A stretch of DNA of 64,000 bases from Erigeron canadensis (lineage: Eukaryota > Streptophyta > Magnoliopsida > Asterales > Asteraceae), in assembly GCF_010389155.1 (NCBI RefSeq), contig NC_057762.1:10155513-10219512 (forward strand), in the 5' to 3' direction. Numbering within the stretch: the first letter of the stretch is position 1; each line of letters opens with the position of its first letter. The position numbers were made by a program, and so were the translations under genes. Below, in pieces: positions 22,906 to 34,767 of the stretch. Under the pieces are notes generated by a model. It was not told where the DNA came from. It was given only the letters and a program-made list of their open reading frames with translations, and did no database searches.

Positions 22906-23224
22906 ATGGGTTTGTTTCTTGGGTATAAATAGAGTATAAAAGGAAAAAATAATAATAATTAAAATGGCATATAACCGTTAGTTGTTTGATTGTATAAGAT
23001 TTAAATGAAATATTTTATTTATTTGTATTGTGTTTTTAAAATTAATGAAAGTTTAGGGTTTATTTGATAACTTTTTTTTTTACCAAAGAATTGACAAGTT
23101 TTGACACTACACCATGACTTTTGGCAAGTTTTGGCTTCATTTTGACAAAAACAGTTGTCATCTTCCTATTGGATGAAAACTAAGCCTATTTGCCAAATAT
23201 TTGGCTCTATACCCTTGCCTCTAA

Positions 23225-24220
23225 TTTTAATGTCTAACATATAAAATCTGACTATTCGGGATAATGTAATAACGAAGGTCGACTGAATACGCTCAAAATG
23301 CAAACACTGCTGGTTAACTCAAGCGCACCATCTCCAAATTCGGGGAAACCCACCGTCCATATACTACATAACCATGTAGTATTTCATGTTTAAATCGATA
23401 TGATGATGACCTTTGGCCAACTAACGCATATTATCATTCCTCTCACAAGTCACACCATTAGACCAACTTTAGAGTGATAATTTAGCTTGTTTTCATGATT
23501 GATTTTTCTATTATTCGGACTAATTTACTTGTCGTCATTAATTATTAGTTAATTAGGTCCTAATAACAATATAATATAGACCAAATTATACGCAAATTAA
23601 TTGTTTTGGATTTTTTTTTTTTTTGAACATTAATTGTTTTGGATATTTAAAATTTAAAATTTAATAGAAAGGCAACTATAAGTTTTTTAGCATTAAATCA
23701 ATTGTTAGAAATGTCATTCCTACATTTAAAAAGTCTTGTGTTCAAAACTTATAAGGAAAAACATAGGAAGTTGAAGTCGGCGGGGGGGGGGGGGGGGGGG
23801 GGGGGGGGCTTATTTAACGTTAGAATGCGTTTTTCTCTATCGGATATTCGTAATATGCAATTCTACATCGAGAATCATGACACGAACTTTCTAGCGAAAT
23901 TCAACTTTAAAAAAATAAAAGAAAAAGTTCAGATTAAGCATGTTCTTACTCCAGTTACTCATGCAACCCTCAGTGAATTTCGTGGTTTTTCAATGGTTTT
24001 GAAAAAGGAATCAGCCTGGTTCTAGATATAGATCAATCGCTAGCTGGAAAGTTTTCGTTGTCAACTGCCGTAAGAGGTTCTTTTCCAAAATAGGGTCAAC
24101 CGGTTTTATTGATCATCTGGTTCGATTCAACCCTTTTTAAATACCCAAAAAACATATACAAAGACAGTGATTTGAACTCGCATCTGAGGAGGGAATTGAA
24201 GGAATCCAGACAACAAACAA
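23225..24220. other. Intergenic DNA with a G27 tract
   Basis: No gene recognised. It contains a micro-insertion scar (23597-23644) and a pure G run of 27 at 23782-23808. The 107-aa ORF spanning the G run is not credible. Confidence 0.5.
23597..23644 (-). repeat. Micro-retroposition scar: T-tract insert between 15-bp direct repeats
   Basis: TTAATTGTTTTGGAT occurs exactly at 23597-23611 and 23630-23644. The 18-nt insert is a T run ending GAACA. This is the cleanest of the series. Confidence 0.75.
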
Positions 24221-24228
24221 GCTATATT

Positions 24229-24544
24229 CAGTGGCGGCTTAAGGTTTTTTGAGGCCTCAAATGGTATCAATTTTTGAGGCCTAGTTCATTACCATATAAA
24301 TTAGAGTAAAAGAGAAAAACAAAAAAAAAAAAAAAGTAACTCGATTTTTATTATAAGCTACTAGTAATAAAAAAGATATAGAAGTTGATACCAAAACCAA
24401 TAAGGGCGTTACTATAATGCAAATTATATATCGTAGTTAGTCCAAAATCTAAACATTAAGTCGAATATACAAAATATTGAGGACTCGAAAATTTAAGGGC
24501 CTAAAGCGACCGCCTAGTTCCATAGTACTGTTGAGCCACCTCTG
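24229..24544. mobile_element. hAT-type MITE, 316 bp
   Basis: Ends CAGTGGCGGCTTAAGG on the left and (reverse complement) CAGAGGTGGCTCAACAG on the right. GCTATATT is perfectly duplicated at 24221-24228 and 24545-24552, the 8-bp TSD of hAT elements. No coding sequence. Confidence 0.85.
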
Positions 24545-24552
24545 GCTATATT

Positions 24553-25975
24553 GTTATTGTTTCAAATCTTTTAAATATACACTATACTATATATACCGAG
24601 AAAAAGTTGGAAATTAAATCACCCCTCATTCGCATTGCATGTTTCGAGCTCTCTACATTCGTATTTAGCACTTATTATAGCCATCTCCAATATATTGCTT
24701 TTTACGTAAGCTTTTATCATAATCATAAAATGTAAATTGCATTCTTGGTCCCTATGAATTGAAGGAACAGTCCAAACTTACGCATAATGAAATCCATTGT
24801 TCCCAAACCATGTTTTAATTCAATGCTAGCTTAGTCCAAATAGACGGATTTGTTTGGTTCGCCAAATTCGTGTTAACCGAGTAAAAAAACACAAACACAA
24901 ATACATTTTGAAGCACAACACTTAGATATTCTTTTAAATAGATAATTTTTTATTTGATTAAAAATTCAATGAATTATGACAAGGTGAGAGATATGATATT
25001 AAGTTCGACATACATGACAGAAGCACCTATTGAATGGCAAATAACATCTCCCTAACCAAGTGCTTAAACATACTTAAAGCACTAGCTTGACCTGCACGGC
25101 TGCTCGTTGATACTGGTCGTCGATGAGTTCACGGGATATAAGAGGAATGACGACTTCAGAAGGAAACTTTTCTAAGTTATATTCCCCCTCCCCCTTCTTC
25201 CACTACTCTTCTTATAAAGGGAACATTTCTATTGTTGGAACAAGGATTCGTTGATAAAGACGTGGTCACTGATGCAGGTAATCAGTGAACCATCAACGAG
25301 TCTGGTAACACCTGGACAACTAATCATTTTTATCCACTTGTTGGTCAAGGCGAAAAAAATTTAAATAACAAGAAGACAAAAATTACATAATGGCTGTTAC
25401 ACATGTTTTACTCCTTATATGTCAAAAGTTCAGATCAAGTAAAAGGAAGGCCGGTATTCTCTTTCATGTCGAAAATGGTAAAGAAGACAAGAATGATCAA
25501 GTGTATGTATGTTAGATGGGAATACCATGGGTGTTGTTAGCTAGCATTATACTAAAATTAGGTACATCTATGTTAAATATCAGGCCAGTAATGTATATTT
25601 ATAGATCGAAATGGTTAAGTTGTAACTTTTATATATAAAAAAAAAAAACCTTTTTTATGCTTCAGCTACTTTGTATTATTTATAGTTAATTTTCCCATAT
25701 GTTAGATACATAAAAATTGGTTCTTGTGATCGACAAAAACATGTGACAAGAGGTTGTTTGGATGTAAAGTGAGTAGTATGGCAATCTCAAGAGTCAAGAT
25801 CGAGTCCCTCGTAACAGCCATAATTAAACTCACTCGATAAAAATCATATAGGTGCGTAATTTCACACTCATCATTACCTTCAACTCTTGGAATGCTTTTC
25901 AAGAAGGAAAATAAAATCAACTTGATAATCAAAAACTAGTAATTAATTTTTATGCAATTACTTTGACAGAGAAGC
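24553..25975. other. Intergenic DNA
   Basis: AT-rich, no gene recognised. The minus ORF 25702-25932 has no recognisable similarity. Confidence 0.4.
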
Positions 25976-26429
25976 CTATATATATATATATATATATTGA
26001 AAAGTTTTGAAAACCCTTTTTTTACGAGAATCTTTGATAACTTTTCAAATCAAGTCCAACCAATTATTATTTTTTACATGAAAATTGTTTTTTGATTGTT
26101 TTCTGAATAATTTATGTGTAATTTTGAAGTTTATAATTGTGTGGAGGCATGTCTTATAATTCGTTATACAATTATGTGGAGATTTGGATTGTTTATCACA
26201 TGTGCACAAATATTGATATGATTACATGTGATCGACTTGTATACATGTGATCATAGCAATATTCGTGTACATGTGATCAAGAATCAAAATCTTCACATAA
26301 TTGTATAACGGATGATAATTCATGCTTTACACAATTATAAACTTCAAAATTACACATAAGTTGTTCAAAAAACAATCAAAAAACAATTTTCATGTAAAGA
26401 ACAATCATCGGTTGGGGTTGATTTGAAAA

Positions 26430-26466
26430 GTTCTCAAAGGTTCTTACAAAAAAAAAGGTTCTCAAA
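26430..26466 (+). repeat. Micro-retroposition scar: A-tract insert between 9-bp direct repeats
   Basis: GTTCTCAAA occurs at 26430-26438 and 26458-26466, around GGTTCTTACAAAAAAAAAG. Here the A tail is on the + strand and interrupts the right arm of fold-back element E1. Confidence 0.5.
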
Positions 26467-27545
26467 ATAACTTTACCCTATATATATAGGGTAACACTCC
26501 GGTGAGAACACTTTTAAAATAAGAACGGTGAGAACACTTAAAAACATCATTTTGATGCATTAAAAGTCCATAAAACTAACATAATGCATAACTAATTATC
26601 ATTATTTAAGTGTTTAACAACGCATTGATCCTTCAAAATCGAAAAAATCATGTTTTTTGTTTTGTGCATCCATCTTGGATGATAATTAGTTATGCACTAT
26701 GTCAGTTTTATGGACTTTTAATGCATCAAAATGTAGTTTTTAAGTGTTCTCATTTGATATATATATATATATAGGGTAACACTCCAGTGAGAACAATCTT
26801 TAAATAAGAACAGTGAGAACACTTAAAAAATATCATTTTGATGCATTAAAAGTCCATATAACTAACATAGTGCATAACTAATTATCATTATTTAAGTGTT
26901 TAACAACACATTGATCTGTCAAAATCGAAAAAATTACGTTTTTTGTTGGATGCATCATTTTGAAGAATATGCATCCAAGATGGATGCACAAAATAAAAAA
27001 CATGATTCTCTTGATTTTGATAGGCCAATGTGTTGTTATACACTTAAATAATGATAATTAGTTAATCACTATGTTAGTTTTATGTACTTTTAATGTATCA
27101 AAATGATTTATTTTAAGTGTTCTCACCGTTCTTATTTTAAAAGGGTTCTTATTTAATTATATATATATATATATATATAGGGGTGAGTTATTTTGAGAAC
27201 TTCTAAAAAAAAGAATTCAAGAACCATTCTGGACCACACATTCTTTTCTTCTTTCTCTCTCTTCAATTAGATAATAAAATTCACCCAAATCAATCAAAAT
27301 GCTTTATCTTACAAACCGTAAATCGTTAGACGAAACAAAAAGCATGGGTAGTCTTAAAATTTTGTCCTCTTTCATTAGAGATCTAATTCGATATACTTTT
27401 GACGACTTTTTAATTTTTGTTTTCTTTTGGTAGTTACACATAACTTACACATGTGTAGGTTGAACTTAAACATGTGTAGGTTGAACAAAAATTATGATTC
27501 GGAACGGGCTTCGCCCTTAAGGATATTCATAAAACAAAGCTAGTG

Positions 27546-27626
27546 GGGGTGATAGGTCATAGAGGGTGATAGGTCATAGGGTGACAGGTCATAGAGGGTG
27601 ACAGGTCATAGGGGGTGACCAGTGAG
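27546..27626 (+). repeat. Short tandem repeat GGGTGAYAGGTCATAG inside fold-back element E4
   Basis: About five imperfect copies of a 16-18-base unit, followed by three ACGGGCTCCGCCCTT-type palindromic motifs (27640-27740). Non-coding core of E4. Confidence 0.7.
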
Positions 27627-28080
27627 GGGTGATCTACCTAACGGGCTCCGCCCTTAGCCGCTATTCCTCCGCCATGAACTGACGGGCTCCATCCTTGGCT
27701 ACCATGGCTCTGCCATGGATTGACGGGCTCCGCCCTTGACCTTCATTGTTGTGTACATATGTTCATTTCCTAATTTACATGTGAAAACAATGATCTTACA
27801 CATGTGTAGGGTGAACCTACACATTTATAGGATGAACGCGATGGGAAAAAAAATAAAAATTAAAAAGTCGTCAAAATTATATCGAATTGTATCTCTAATG
27901 AAAGAGGGCGAAATTTTAAGACTACCCATACTTTTTGTTTCGTCTAACGATTTATGGTTTGTAAGATAAAACATTTTAAATGATTTGGGTGAATTTTCTT
28001 ATTTAATGGAAGAGAGAGAAAATATAAGAAAATGAGTGGTTCAGAATTGTTCTGCGTTCTTATATATATATATATATATC

Positions 28081-29400
28081 ACTCTCACGAGTCAAGACTA
28101 TCAGAGCAAGCAAGGCCCCTCGTGTGCAAACCTACATATAGATCATCTTTGAACTATTTCATAATCAAGTATAGCTAGAGTAGGTCTAAGTTTTAAATAT
28201 TAAAAGGTACACAATTTTTATGTTGAGTTCAAAAATTCTTAAAAACGGGTAAACCAAAGACTTTTTATACTCAGGTTATTCGTGAAAGACTAACTATTTT
28301 AGACTTCAAAATCTACACATTTCTATTTCTATAAATCTATAAACCTTTATAAAACATATTGAAACTCTATTTTAATTAATTTAAACACTTTTTTCAATAT
28401 CCTCATATTACCTCTAATTCACACATATCCTCTAATTCTATATCTTTAGACACAATAAAACAAACACCCTACCATAATATAACACACAGTAACTTCTTTC
28501 TCTTCTTCATATATATACACACACGCATATCAATTCTTCCCCTACTGTTTTGTATTATCATCACGTGTTACATCCGTCACCAAAACCGGTACTTTTTTAT
28601 AGCCTCTAACTTAAATTCCAAATTTCTTGACTAGTCAATGTGCCTATATAGTATAACAAGTGTAGAATTTTTGTGAATAAAATCAATAATTATCAAAATA
28701 ATTTTTATAATCAATACAAGTAGTAAAATAGTAATAATAATAAGATTATACATCAAAAATGGTGGAGTATAACATTTAGGGGGAGAGGGGGACGACCAAA
28801 AGAAAAAAAAAAAGAGAAGTTATATTTCTATTAGAACTCTTGTTAAAATATATATATATATATATCTCAATTACATTCAAACTCTAAAACACTTATCCTT
28901 ATAATAAATATAAGTAAATACCTAAACAAAAAAAAATAAAACTATTTTTCTCCTTCTTCTCTTTTCTTGCGTCCACCCAAAGAGAAAAAAAGAGGGAAAC
29001 TCTCAAGATCAAATTTATAATTTTTTTGGTAAGCTTAATTTTAATTCTTATGAATCTTGATTTAAATTACAATTAATAATAAAATTCTTAAAGATTATAT
29101 TCTATTCTTTTTCAAGGTATCTAAGAAAAAAATCATCAATCTTGGGGTAAATCACTTGTCTTCTCTTTTCATATAATATATATATATATATAAGCATATC
29201 TTTTTATTTATTAATCTTTATTTATAAGTAACCTATGTTGATGAATATATATATTATGGCAAAATTTATAATAATGAATGAAAGGTGTTTTTTTTAGGGT
29301 TAAGTCAAAAGCTTGAAGTATAAATCATATTAATGTTAAAAGTTTAAGTATTTAATGTAGCATAATAATTAATGTAACTAAAGAAATCCAATTATGAAGG
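28081..29400. other. Intergenic DNA
   Basis: No gene recognised. 28960-29160 is purine-rich with TTTTTTTG/GTAAGC and resembles a non-coding 5' leader and donor site, but no following coding exon was found. Confidence 0.35.
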
Positions 29401-31028
29401 CATGGAAATCATAATAACAGATGTAAATAGGTGTTGGAAAAATTTGAAAGTTTATCTATAAATATTTAGTTGTAATAGCCTTTATAACAGTAAGTTGAGT
29501 TATTTCAGAATCTGGACAGATTCGGTTTGTTAACTTTGAAAGGTCGTATCTTGGTCATGGAAGATGGTTAAGTCACGATTTTGGTGTCTAAAATTAAGTA
29601 AGTCTACTTTCTGGTGGAAGTGGATTCGTGTCAAAATATGAAGTTTTAGGTTGTCAAACGAATTTTATAACAAAACTGCACAAAGTTGAGTTTTCTGAAC
29701 AGATTTAGGTCGAATTCAAATAGTCATATCTTGGTAGATTTTATGAACTGGAAAATTATTTTTTTCCAGAAATATTTTTAAGATGTTAAGAGTGTACAGT
29801 AAAAATTTGGATTTTTTTTGAAGCTTCGAAGGCCCTTAACTTTTATAAAATTTTTCTGCGCGCAAACAGTGAATTTTCTGACTAGTCTGTAATTATGAAA
29901 TTTTTAAAAATAGTTAACATGCGAAATAAATTAAGTAAAAATTCATGTAAGTTTATAACACTCTAAGGTTACAGTAGTTAAGATTTGAAAACTTGAATTG
30001 TTTGTCTCATCTTAATAAAAAATAGATAAAGTTACCAAAAATTTCAGCGAATAAGAGCTTGTAGAACTAAATCATAAATCATTAAAACAAATACTCTATA
30101 TTAAGTTATGTGACTTGTAACTTAATAATATATGACAAATCAGTTGGGAATATTTTGAAAGTAGCCATATATGTATATATCATCAAATACGGGTTACAAT
30201 GGATGGTTCTTGACCATGTCTATAATTGTAACTTGTTCATATATATGTTCTGTAGATTCTAGCGACCTTGGACTTGTATGGACTTTGTACTTGCTTGTTG
30301 AGGTGAGTTTCGTGGCCCTTTTTATATTATTTCTTTGGAGGAAAATGATGCTCAAATATTTTTATTTCTTTACTAGCTGTGCCAAAACTAGTTTGTTTAT
30401 TGGACATATACGTGTACTTATGAAATGTGTATGTTAGCTTGCTTGTGTTGATTTCTATGATACAATAGATGTCTGTTGATATCTATTGAAGACTATTGGA
30501 TAACTATCGACCAACTTTATACTCCAGCTGGTAGTTGTTGGTATTTAATGTGTGATTGAGTTGTTGGCAGGAGTGATGGGGATTGTGTTGTTGGATAACA
30601 ATGATGTCATTGATCAGTATTTAGTATGCTACTACATGTTTATATTTACACTATTGTCCAAACCTCATTTATCATGCACAACAAATTCATTTGTATTCCT
30701 ATAAACCTACGAACTCACCAACATTATGTTGACATTTTCGAGCATTCATTTTCAGGTAATAACAATGCTTAAGGAGATTGAGCATAAGGACTTTAGGAAG
30801 ACTAATAAAGAGATCCTTCATGGACTCCTAGTTGTATTTAATCATTGAACTCTATTTGCTATTTGTTACATCTTTTGCTATTTGAGGCGTGTTGCCTAAA
30901 CTTATCCCGCTTGTGGGAATTATATTTATTTGGATTTCATTTAGTATAACTCTATTACAAATTCCATGTACTATTGCTATATCTTTTCGTTATATCCTAC
31001 AATTCCGCCTAAGGTGGGGTGTGATATC
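29400..31028 (+). repeat. Probable gypsy LTR remnant
   Basis: Style and content fit a plant Ty3/gypsy LTR: TCATATCTTGGT motifs, a segment CCTACGAACTCACCAAC followed by TTATGTTGAC (about 30706-30735), and an end GGTGGGGTGTGAT (about 31014-31026). The same segment occurs inverted at 51190-51225 within another LTR ending TGTGACA. The 5' boundary and TSD were not found. Confidence 0.45.
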
Positions 31029-31416
31029 ACGCCACAACGCGCGAGCACCAACCCTCGTAACATAAACGTTGTTTTGATTTCAAACTTTTCCTTAATCACT
31101 CCCAAAATTGTATCTAGTGGGCTAAGAACTCTTGTAGAACAAATAAGACACGACAAATACACACTTAATTAAACCCTAATATATTAGTAGTGAATCAAAA
31201 TCCAAAATACGAAAGGCACTTTTATGGAACAAATCATATCTAATGGAGAATTTTATATATGTACATAACTAAATTATATCAAATATATTGATATAATAAA
31301 TAAATTATAGAAAAAGGATATCAAAAGGAAAGAATATGGGGAGTTAAATGCAATGGACCCTTTTTCTGTTTTGGTAGCCGGAGATGTTTAATGCTTGTGT
31401 AAGGAGCTTCTCTCGC

Positions 31417-31425
31417 TATTAAATA
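31417..31425 (+). promoter_or_regulatory. Putative TATA-like box of MIR171
   Basis: TATTAAATA lies about 100 bases upstream of the hairpin and is followed by a pyrimidine-rich stretch (TTCTCACCTTCTCCC), as often seen at plant transcription starts. Weak by itself. Confidence 0.35.
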
Positions 31426-31518
31426 CCTACCGAAAGACATTCTCACCTTCTCCCTCCTTATTCACCTCTCTCCTCTTTTTCATTCTCATTTTCATTTCAT
31501 TATCATCATGTAGCTAGC

Positions 31519-31622
31519 ATGAAAGTGTGGCTATGATATTGGCCTGGTTCACTCAGATTTTAAAAAAACGTCTCGGTTTTGTCATCTGATTGAGCCGTGC
31601 CAATATCTTAGTTTTCTTTCAT
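31519..31622 (+). ncRNA. MIR171: MIR171 precursor hairpin
   Basis: The 3' arm holds mature miR171 at 31587-31607 (21 nt, starting TGATTGAGCC and ending GCCAATATC). The 5' arm holds the star strand at 31537-31557 (TATTGGCCTGGTTCACTCAG plus one base), offset to leave the 2-nt 3' overhangs of a Dicer duplex, with the mismatches expected opposite the CCG core. The stem extends outward to ATGAAAG (31519-31525) pairing with CTTTCAT (31616-31622). The loop is about 29 nt. miR171 directs cleavage of GRAS-family HAM/SCL6 transcripts, acting in meristem maintenance, branching and chlorophyll synthesis; that is family knowledge. It is the only miRNA I recognise here. Confidence 0.93.
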
Positions 31623-34508
31623 TTTGTTCTAAATATCCTTCGACATCTTTTCACTAAGGTTAGATTTCCATCTTTTGATCATGTGTTTTATTTTTCTTTA
31701 AGTTTCATGGCAGATTAAATAAGAGCGTATATCCAATACAACTTGAAAAGATCTTGACTCAAGAGTTCTTTTTGAACACTTATTCGACATGTATAAATGG
31801 TTGTTTCAATTTTTATTTTTTTTTTGTGCGTTTAGGGTTTATTGTTTGTCTTTGTTTTTCTTTAAGAAAGGGTTTCTTTCACTTCTTGTGTGTTGTTTTA
31901 TCACTAGATTTTTTTTTTTTTTTTATAGAATAACGAGTTTTTGGTTGATAGAATATTATTATTCTTGATTATTAATTATTGATAGAAAATTTGGTCTTTT
32001 AATGTTAAATCCGAAAGATTTTTCTCTTATTATTATTTTACTATTTGGTTATTGAAAATTATTTATAAGTCATCCAGAATTTAAATTTAAACATTTTCGT
32101 GTAATTAGCTAATCAACCTAGATGTAAAATGTGCATTTTATTTAATAAAAATTTAAAATAAAAAAAAATTAGAAAATAGATGTAATGTTTGTTATTGATA
32201 TATTATAAGCTGTTAAAATACTGAAATTAAACTTAAACATTTCCTTTTTGTGTGTAATATTATATCGATCGGTTGTAAATTTCTAGGAGATTCAAGGTTA
32301 GCGATGTTCATATTTTCTCAAGCATTTAGAACAACGTCGGAGGTATTACGTACGCATCTTTTTTTTTTTTTTGAGTGATTTTAAAACCCTCTTTAATTTT
32401 AGTGTTCGCGTACGTTCCTTTGCGGTTTATTTTGGGTTTATATCAAAACACTAAAAGAGTGAAAACCGATAACTCGTCATTGTTAAGGGTTTTTCTTGTG
32501 TCTTACTTGTAGTTGACAAGAGTGTTTTTTACCATTTTAATTTTGTAAACCTCGCAAAATCCCAAGTTGTGCCTTCGATTATGTTGTGTGTTGTTTTCTA
32601 GGCATTGTATTTGTAATTTTTGTTTGTGACTTATTATCTTTGAGTTTTAGCTTAATGGTTGAATGGTTATCTCTTTGTACGAGGTCTCGTGTTCAACCTT
32701 TGAGGGGATAGAGGAATTGATTCAAGTGATCAAGTTAGAGGGGACAAAGTTTACCTCTATTAAGTGTCGTGCCTTCGAGCGGATTAGTAGGGAGTTTTTC
32801 TTCATCGGGTATTTGAAATAGGCATTCCTACTTCAATGGAACTCTCTAGCGCGACTCGGTTAAGACAAAACATGATATACTTTTCGATCACGACAGCGAC
32901 GATATTTACCTTTCAAACAAAAAAAATGTCTCATTATTAATATGTCGTTCTAGGAAAAATAGAAAATGAGACGTGTAAAAATTACGTCTAGGTTTTCTTT
33001 TCTTTCTTTTTTTTTTAAAAATTATTGAAATAATAATACGTTTGTTTTTTGGTTAAATTCACTTCTTTTTTTTTTTTTTGAAAATTGTTAAATTCACTGC
33101 TTAGGTTGTGGCTTTAAGATCTTATGACATTAAAACAAAGATAGGTATGGTTACTTCATTAGTTTGTTCACTGTTTCTCTGCCATTAAAGCTAAGGAGGT
33201 CATTGGTGTTGCGTTTCGTTTCAAAACAGAATATGTGTTTTGAAAGCTACGATTGAAAATCTTGTATATATTAATATAAGTTTTTTTTAAAACTACGTTT
33301 TTCATAGCAAATATTCAATCTTTTTATCTAAACATCTTTTTAGATTTTATTAATTTGTTTTTTAAACATAATAAAAAATAAATATTTCAAAAAGTTCTTT
33401 ATATATAAATCGAAATCATATAGTCAACTATAGATATGTGACAAAATATATATTTCACCCATGTATTTTTTTAAAAACATCTTTGTACGTCAACCCTTGT
33501 ATTTTTTTTTTCTTTTCATTTGTAGAAATAGAAGTGACAATGTTATAGTATGTACGTAAGAGTGTAAGATCTGGAAGGGGCTTTTAATTAAAGATTAACA
33601 TCGCTCAATTTTGTTTGTCTTTCGATATTGTAAAGATGTTTAATTTATAAATATTATGTACATTAATTGTTTGTTTATAACATAGACATTTCGTTTATCA
33701 TATATTTTTATTTAAATTTAAAAAATTATGAGTGGACTATTAGGGGTTCTCTTAGGTATTGAGTGAAAGGTCGTAGCGTGGACCCGTTTCAAACAATATG
33801 GTCTAAACCCTGAATTGATATATACAATCCGCACTTGTCAAGAAAATAATGTGTAATTGTGTACATTCCATGAAGGTATATAATAGTGGGTGCAAATATT
33901 GGATGTACTAGACATTCGTAGTTAAAAGATAGGAGTATGATTGTTGTTCTAAAGTAAAAACCTCAATCTATATCTTTGTGTCATCAACCTCCTCTTTATT
34001 GATGCAAATTTCATACTTCACATGCATTGATTATCCTGTCTTTGTGATAACGATTAACGAATATGATTTATATAGATATTTCCACACATGCATTTTTGGT
34101 CATCTTATAAAACTTCATAGTTTAGTTATGCTTTGGTCGAAAAAGTATCGACCTTTGCCTTTGAGAGAATATATATGACGAAAGAGAGAATGGGGAGGAT
34201 TTGCTTAATTAATAAAGATGAGGATTTGTACTAAAAGGGCAAATAGAATTTTCAAAGATATTGTGTCAACATCTCATTTATGTAAGTACGTGTTGTGCCC
34301 CGTCCCATAAATTTAATCTATGTGGATAGCACATATAGTCTAATGAATTTGAATATTAGTATCGCATAAATAAAGTATAAAAACAAATCGTATGCAAAAT
34401 GAGAGGTAAACAGGGTTGTGTCTAATGGCAGGAAATGATAAAGTTGTCGAAGATTGGAATTATCTATAGTTATGGGTAGGTAATTAAAAGGAATAAATAT
34501 CCTGAAAT
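31623..34508. other. 3' region of MIR171 transcript and intergenic DNA
   Basis: No protein gene recognised. T-rich, with many homopolymer T runs. The primary miRNA transcript may extend some way in. A micro-insertion scar lies at 33052-33098. Confidence 0.4.
33052..33098 (-). repeat. Micro-retroposition scar: T-tract insert between 12-bp direct repeats
   Basis: GTTAAATTCACT occurs at 33052-33063 and 33087-33098, around a 23-nt insert of TC plus a T run ending GAAAATT. Confidence 0.6.
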
Positions 34509-34767
34509 GTAACAAACTTTGAACGAATGTTTATAGTAGGAAATAACTAAAGTTGTGTGTACGTATTGTATGTAAACAATTTTAAAAAATGTTTATTGTA
34601 TGTAAAAAAACATACGTGTCAACCATATAGAGGTGTTACTTGTCTGATTTTAATTGGTTGAATACTTTTTTTCTTACATACAACAAACATTATTTTTGAG
34701 TTATTTATATACAATACACATAACTTTAGTTATTTCCTACTATAGACATTCGTTCAAATTTTGTTAT
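34509..34767. mobile_element. Fold-back MITE with arms of about 70-100 bp
   Basis: The left arm TAACAAACTTTGAACGAATG with ATAGTAGGAAATAACTAAAG is mirrored at 34700-34767 (CTTTAGTTATTTCCTACTAT, then CATTCGTTCAAATTTTGTTA). The pairing continues inward through TATTGTATGTAA-like sequence. No clear TSD, so the superfamily is unassigned. Confidence 0.7.

Larger units (their letters stand above)
13120..23221. mobile_element. PIF/Harbinger-like element, the outer layer of a four-level nest
   Basis: The left end GGGCAAGTATATAG and the right end (reverse complement GAGGCAAGGGTATAG) are imperfect terminal inverted repeats. TAA lies immediately outside both (13117-13119 and 23222-23224), the TSD typical of PIF/Harbinger. 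Without the inner CACTA insertion the element would be about 2.4 kb. It carries a Myb/SANT-like protein remnant (22484-22905), as Harbinger elements do, and two divergent small paralogous genes. I see no DDE transposase, so it is non-autonomous or eroded. Both ends contain further TTTTGGCAAG-like subterminal motifs. Confidence 0.6.
25976..28080. repeat. Cluster of four fold-back elements separated by (TA)n tracts
   Basis: E1 (25998-26478), E2 (26489-26757), E3 (26774-27159) and E4 (27180-28060) are each bounded by runs of TATATATA. Each has long inverted arms: in E2 the arms carry GTGAGAACACTTAAAAAC and its inverse, and E3 is a diverged copy of E2. E4 has arms of about 200 bp around TCGTCTAACGATTTA-like sequence. 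Several ends share AGGGT(A)A and a GTTCTCAAAATAA-like motif. TA targets suggest Tc1/mariner-type MITEs, but the ends do not fit the Stowaway consensus I know. Confidence 0.7.

Noticed and set aside
23702..24025. 107-aa ORF spanning the G27 tract
   Set aside because: Poly-Gly from a homopolymer with no similarity on either side.
26160..26330. Repeated ACATGTGATC motifs as a regulatory operator array
   Set aside because: They are the inner part of fold-back element E1 and pair with each other across its centre.
29400..31028. Protein gene with exon at 30171-30437
   Set aside because: The ORF is hydrophobic by composition, has no family match and lies in LTR-like sequence.
31387..31425. Short ORF upstream of MIR171 as a miRNA-encoded peptide
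   Set aside because: It lies upstream of or over the putative TATA element and there is no evidence it is in the transcript.
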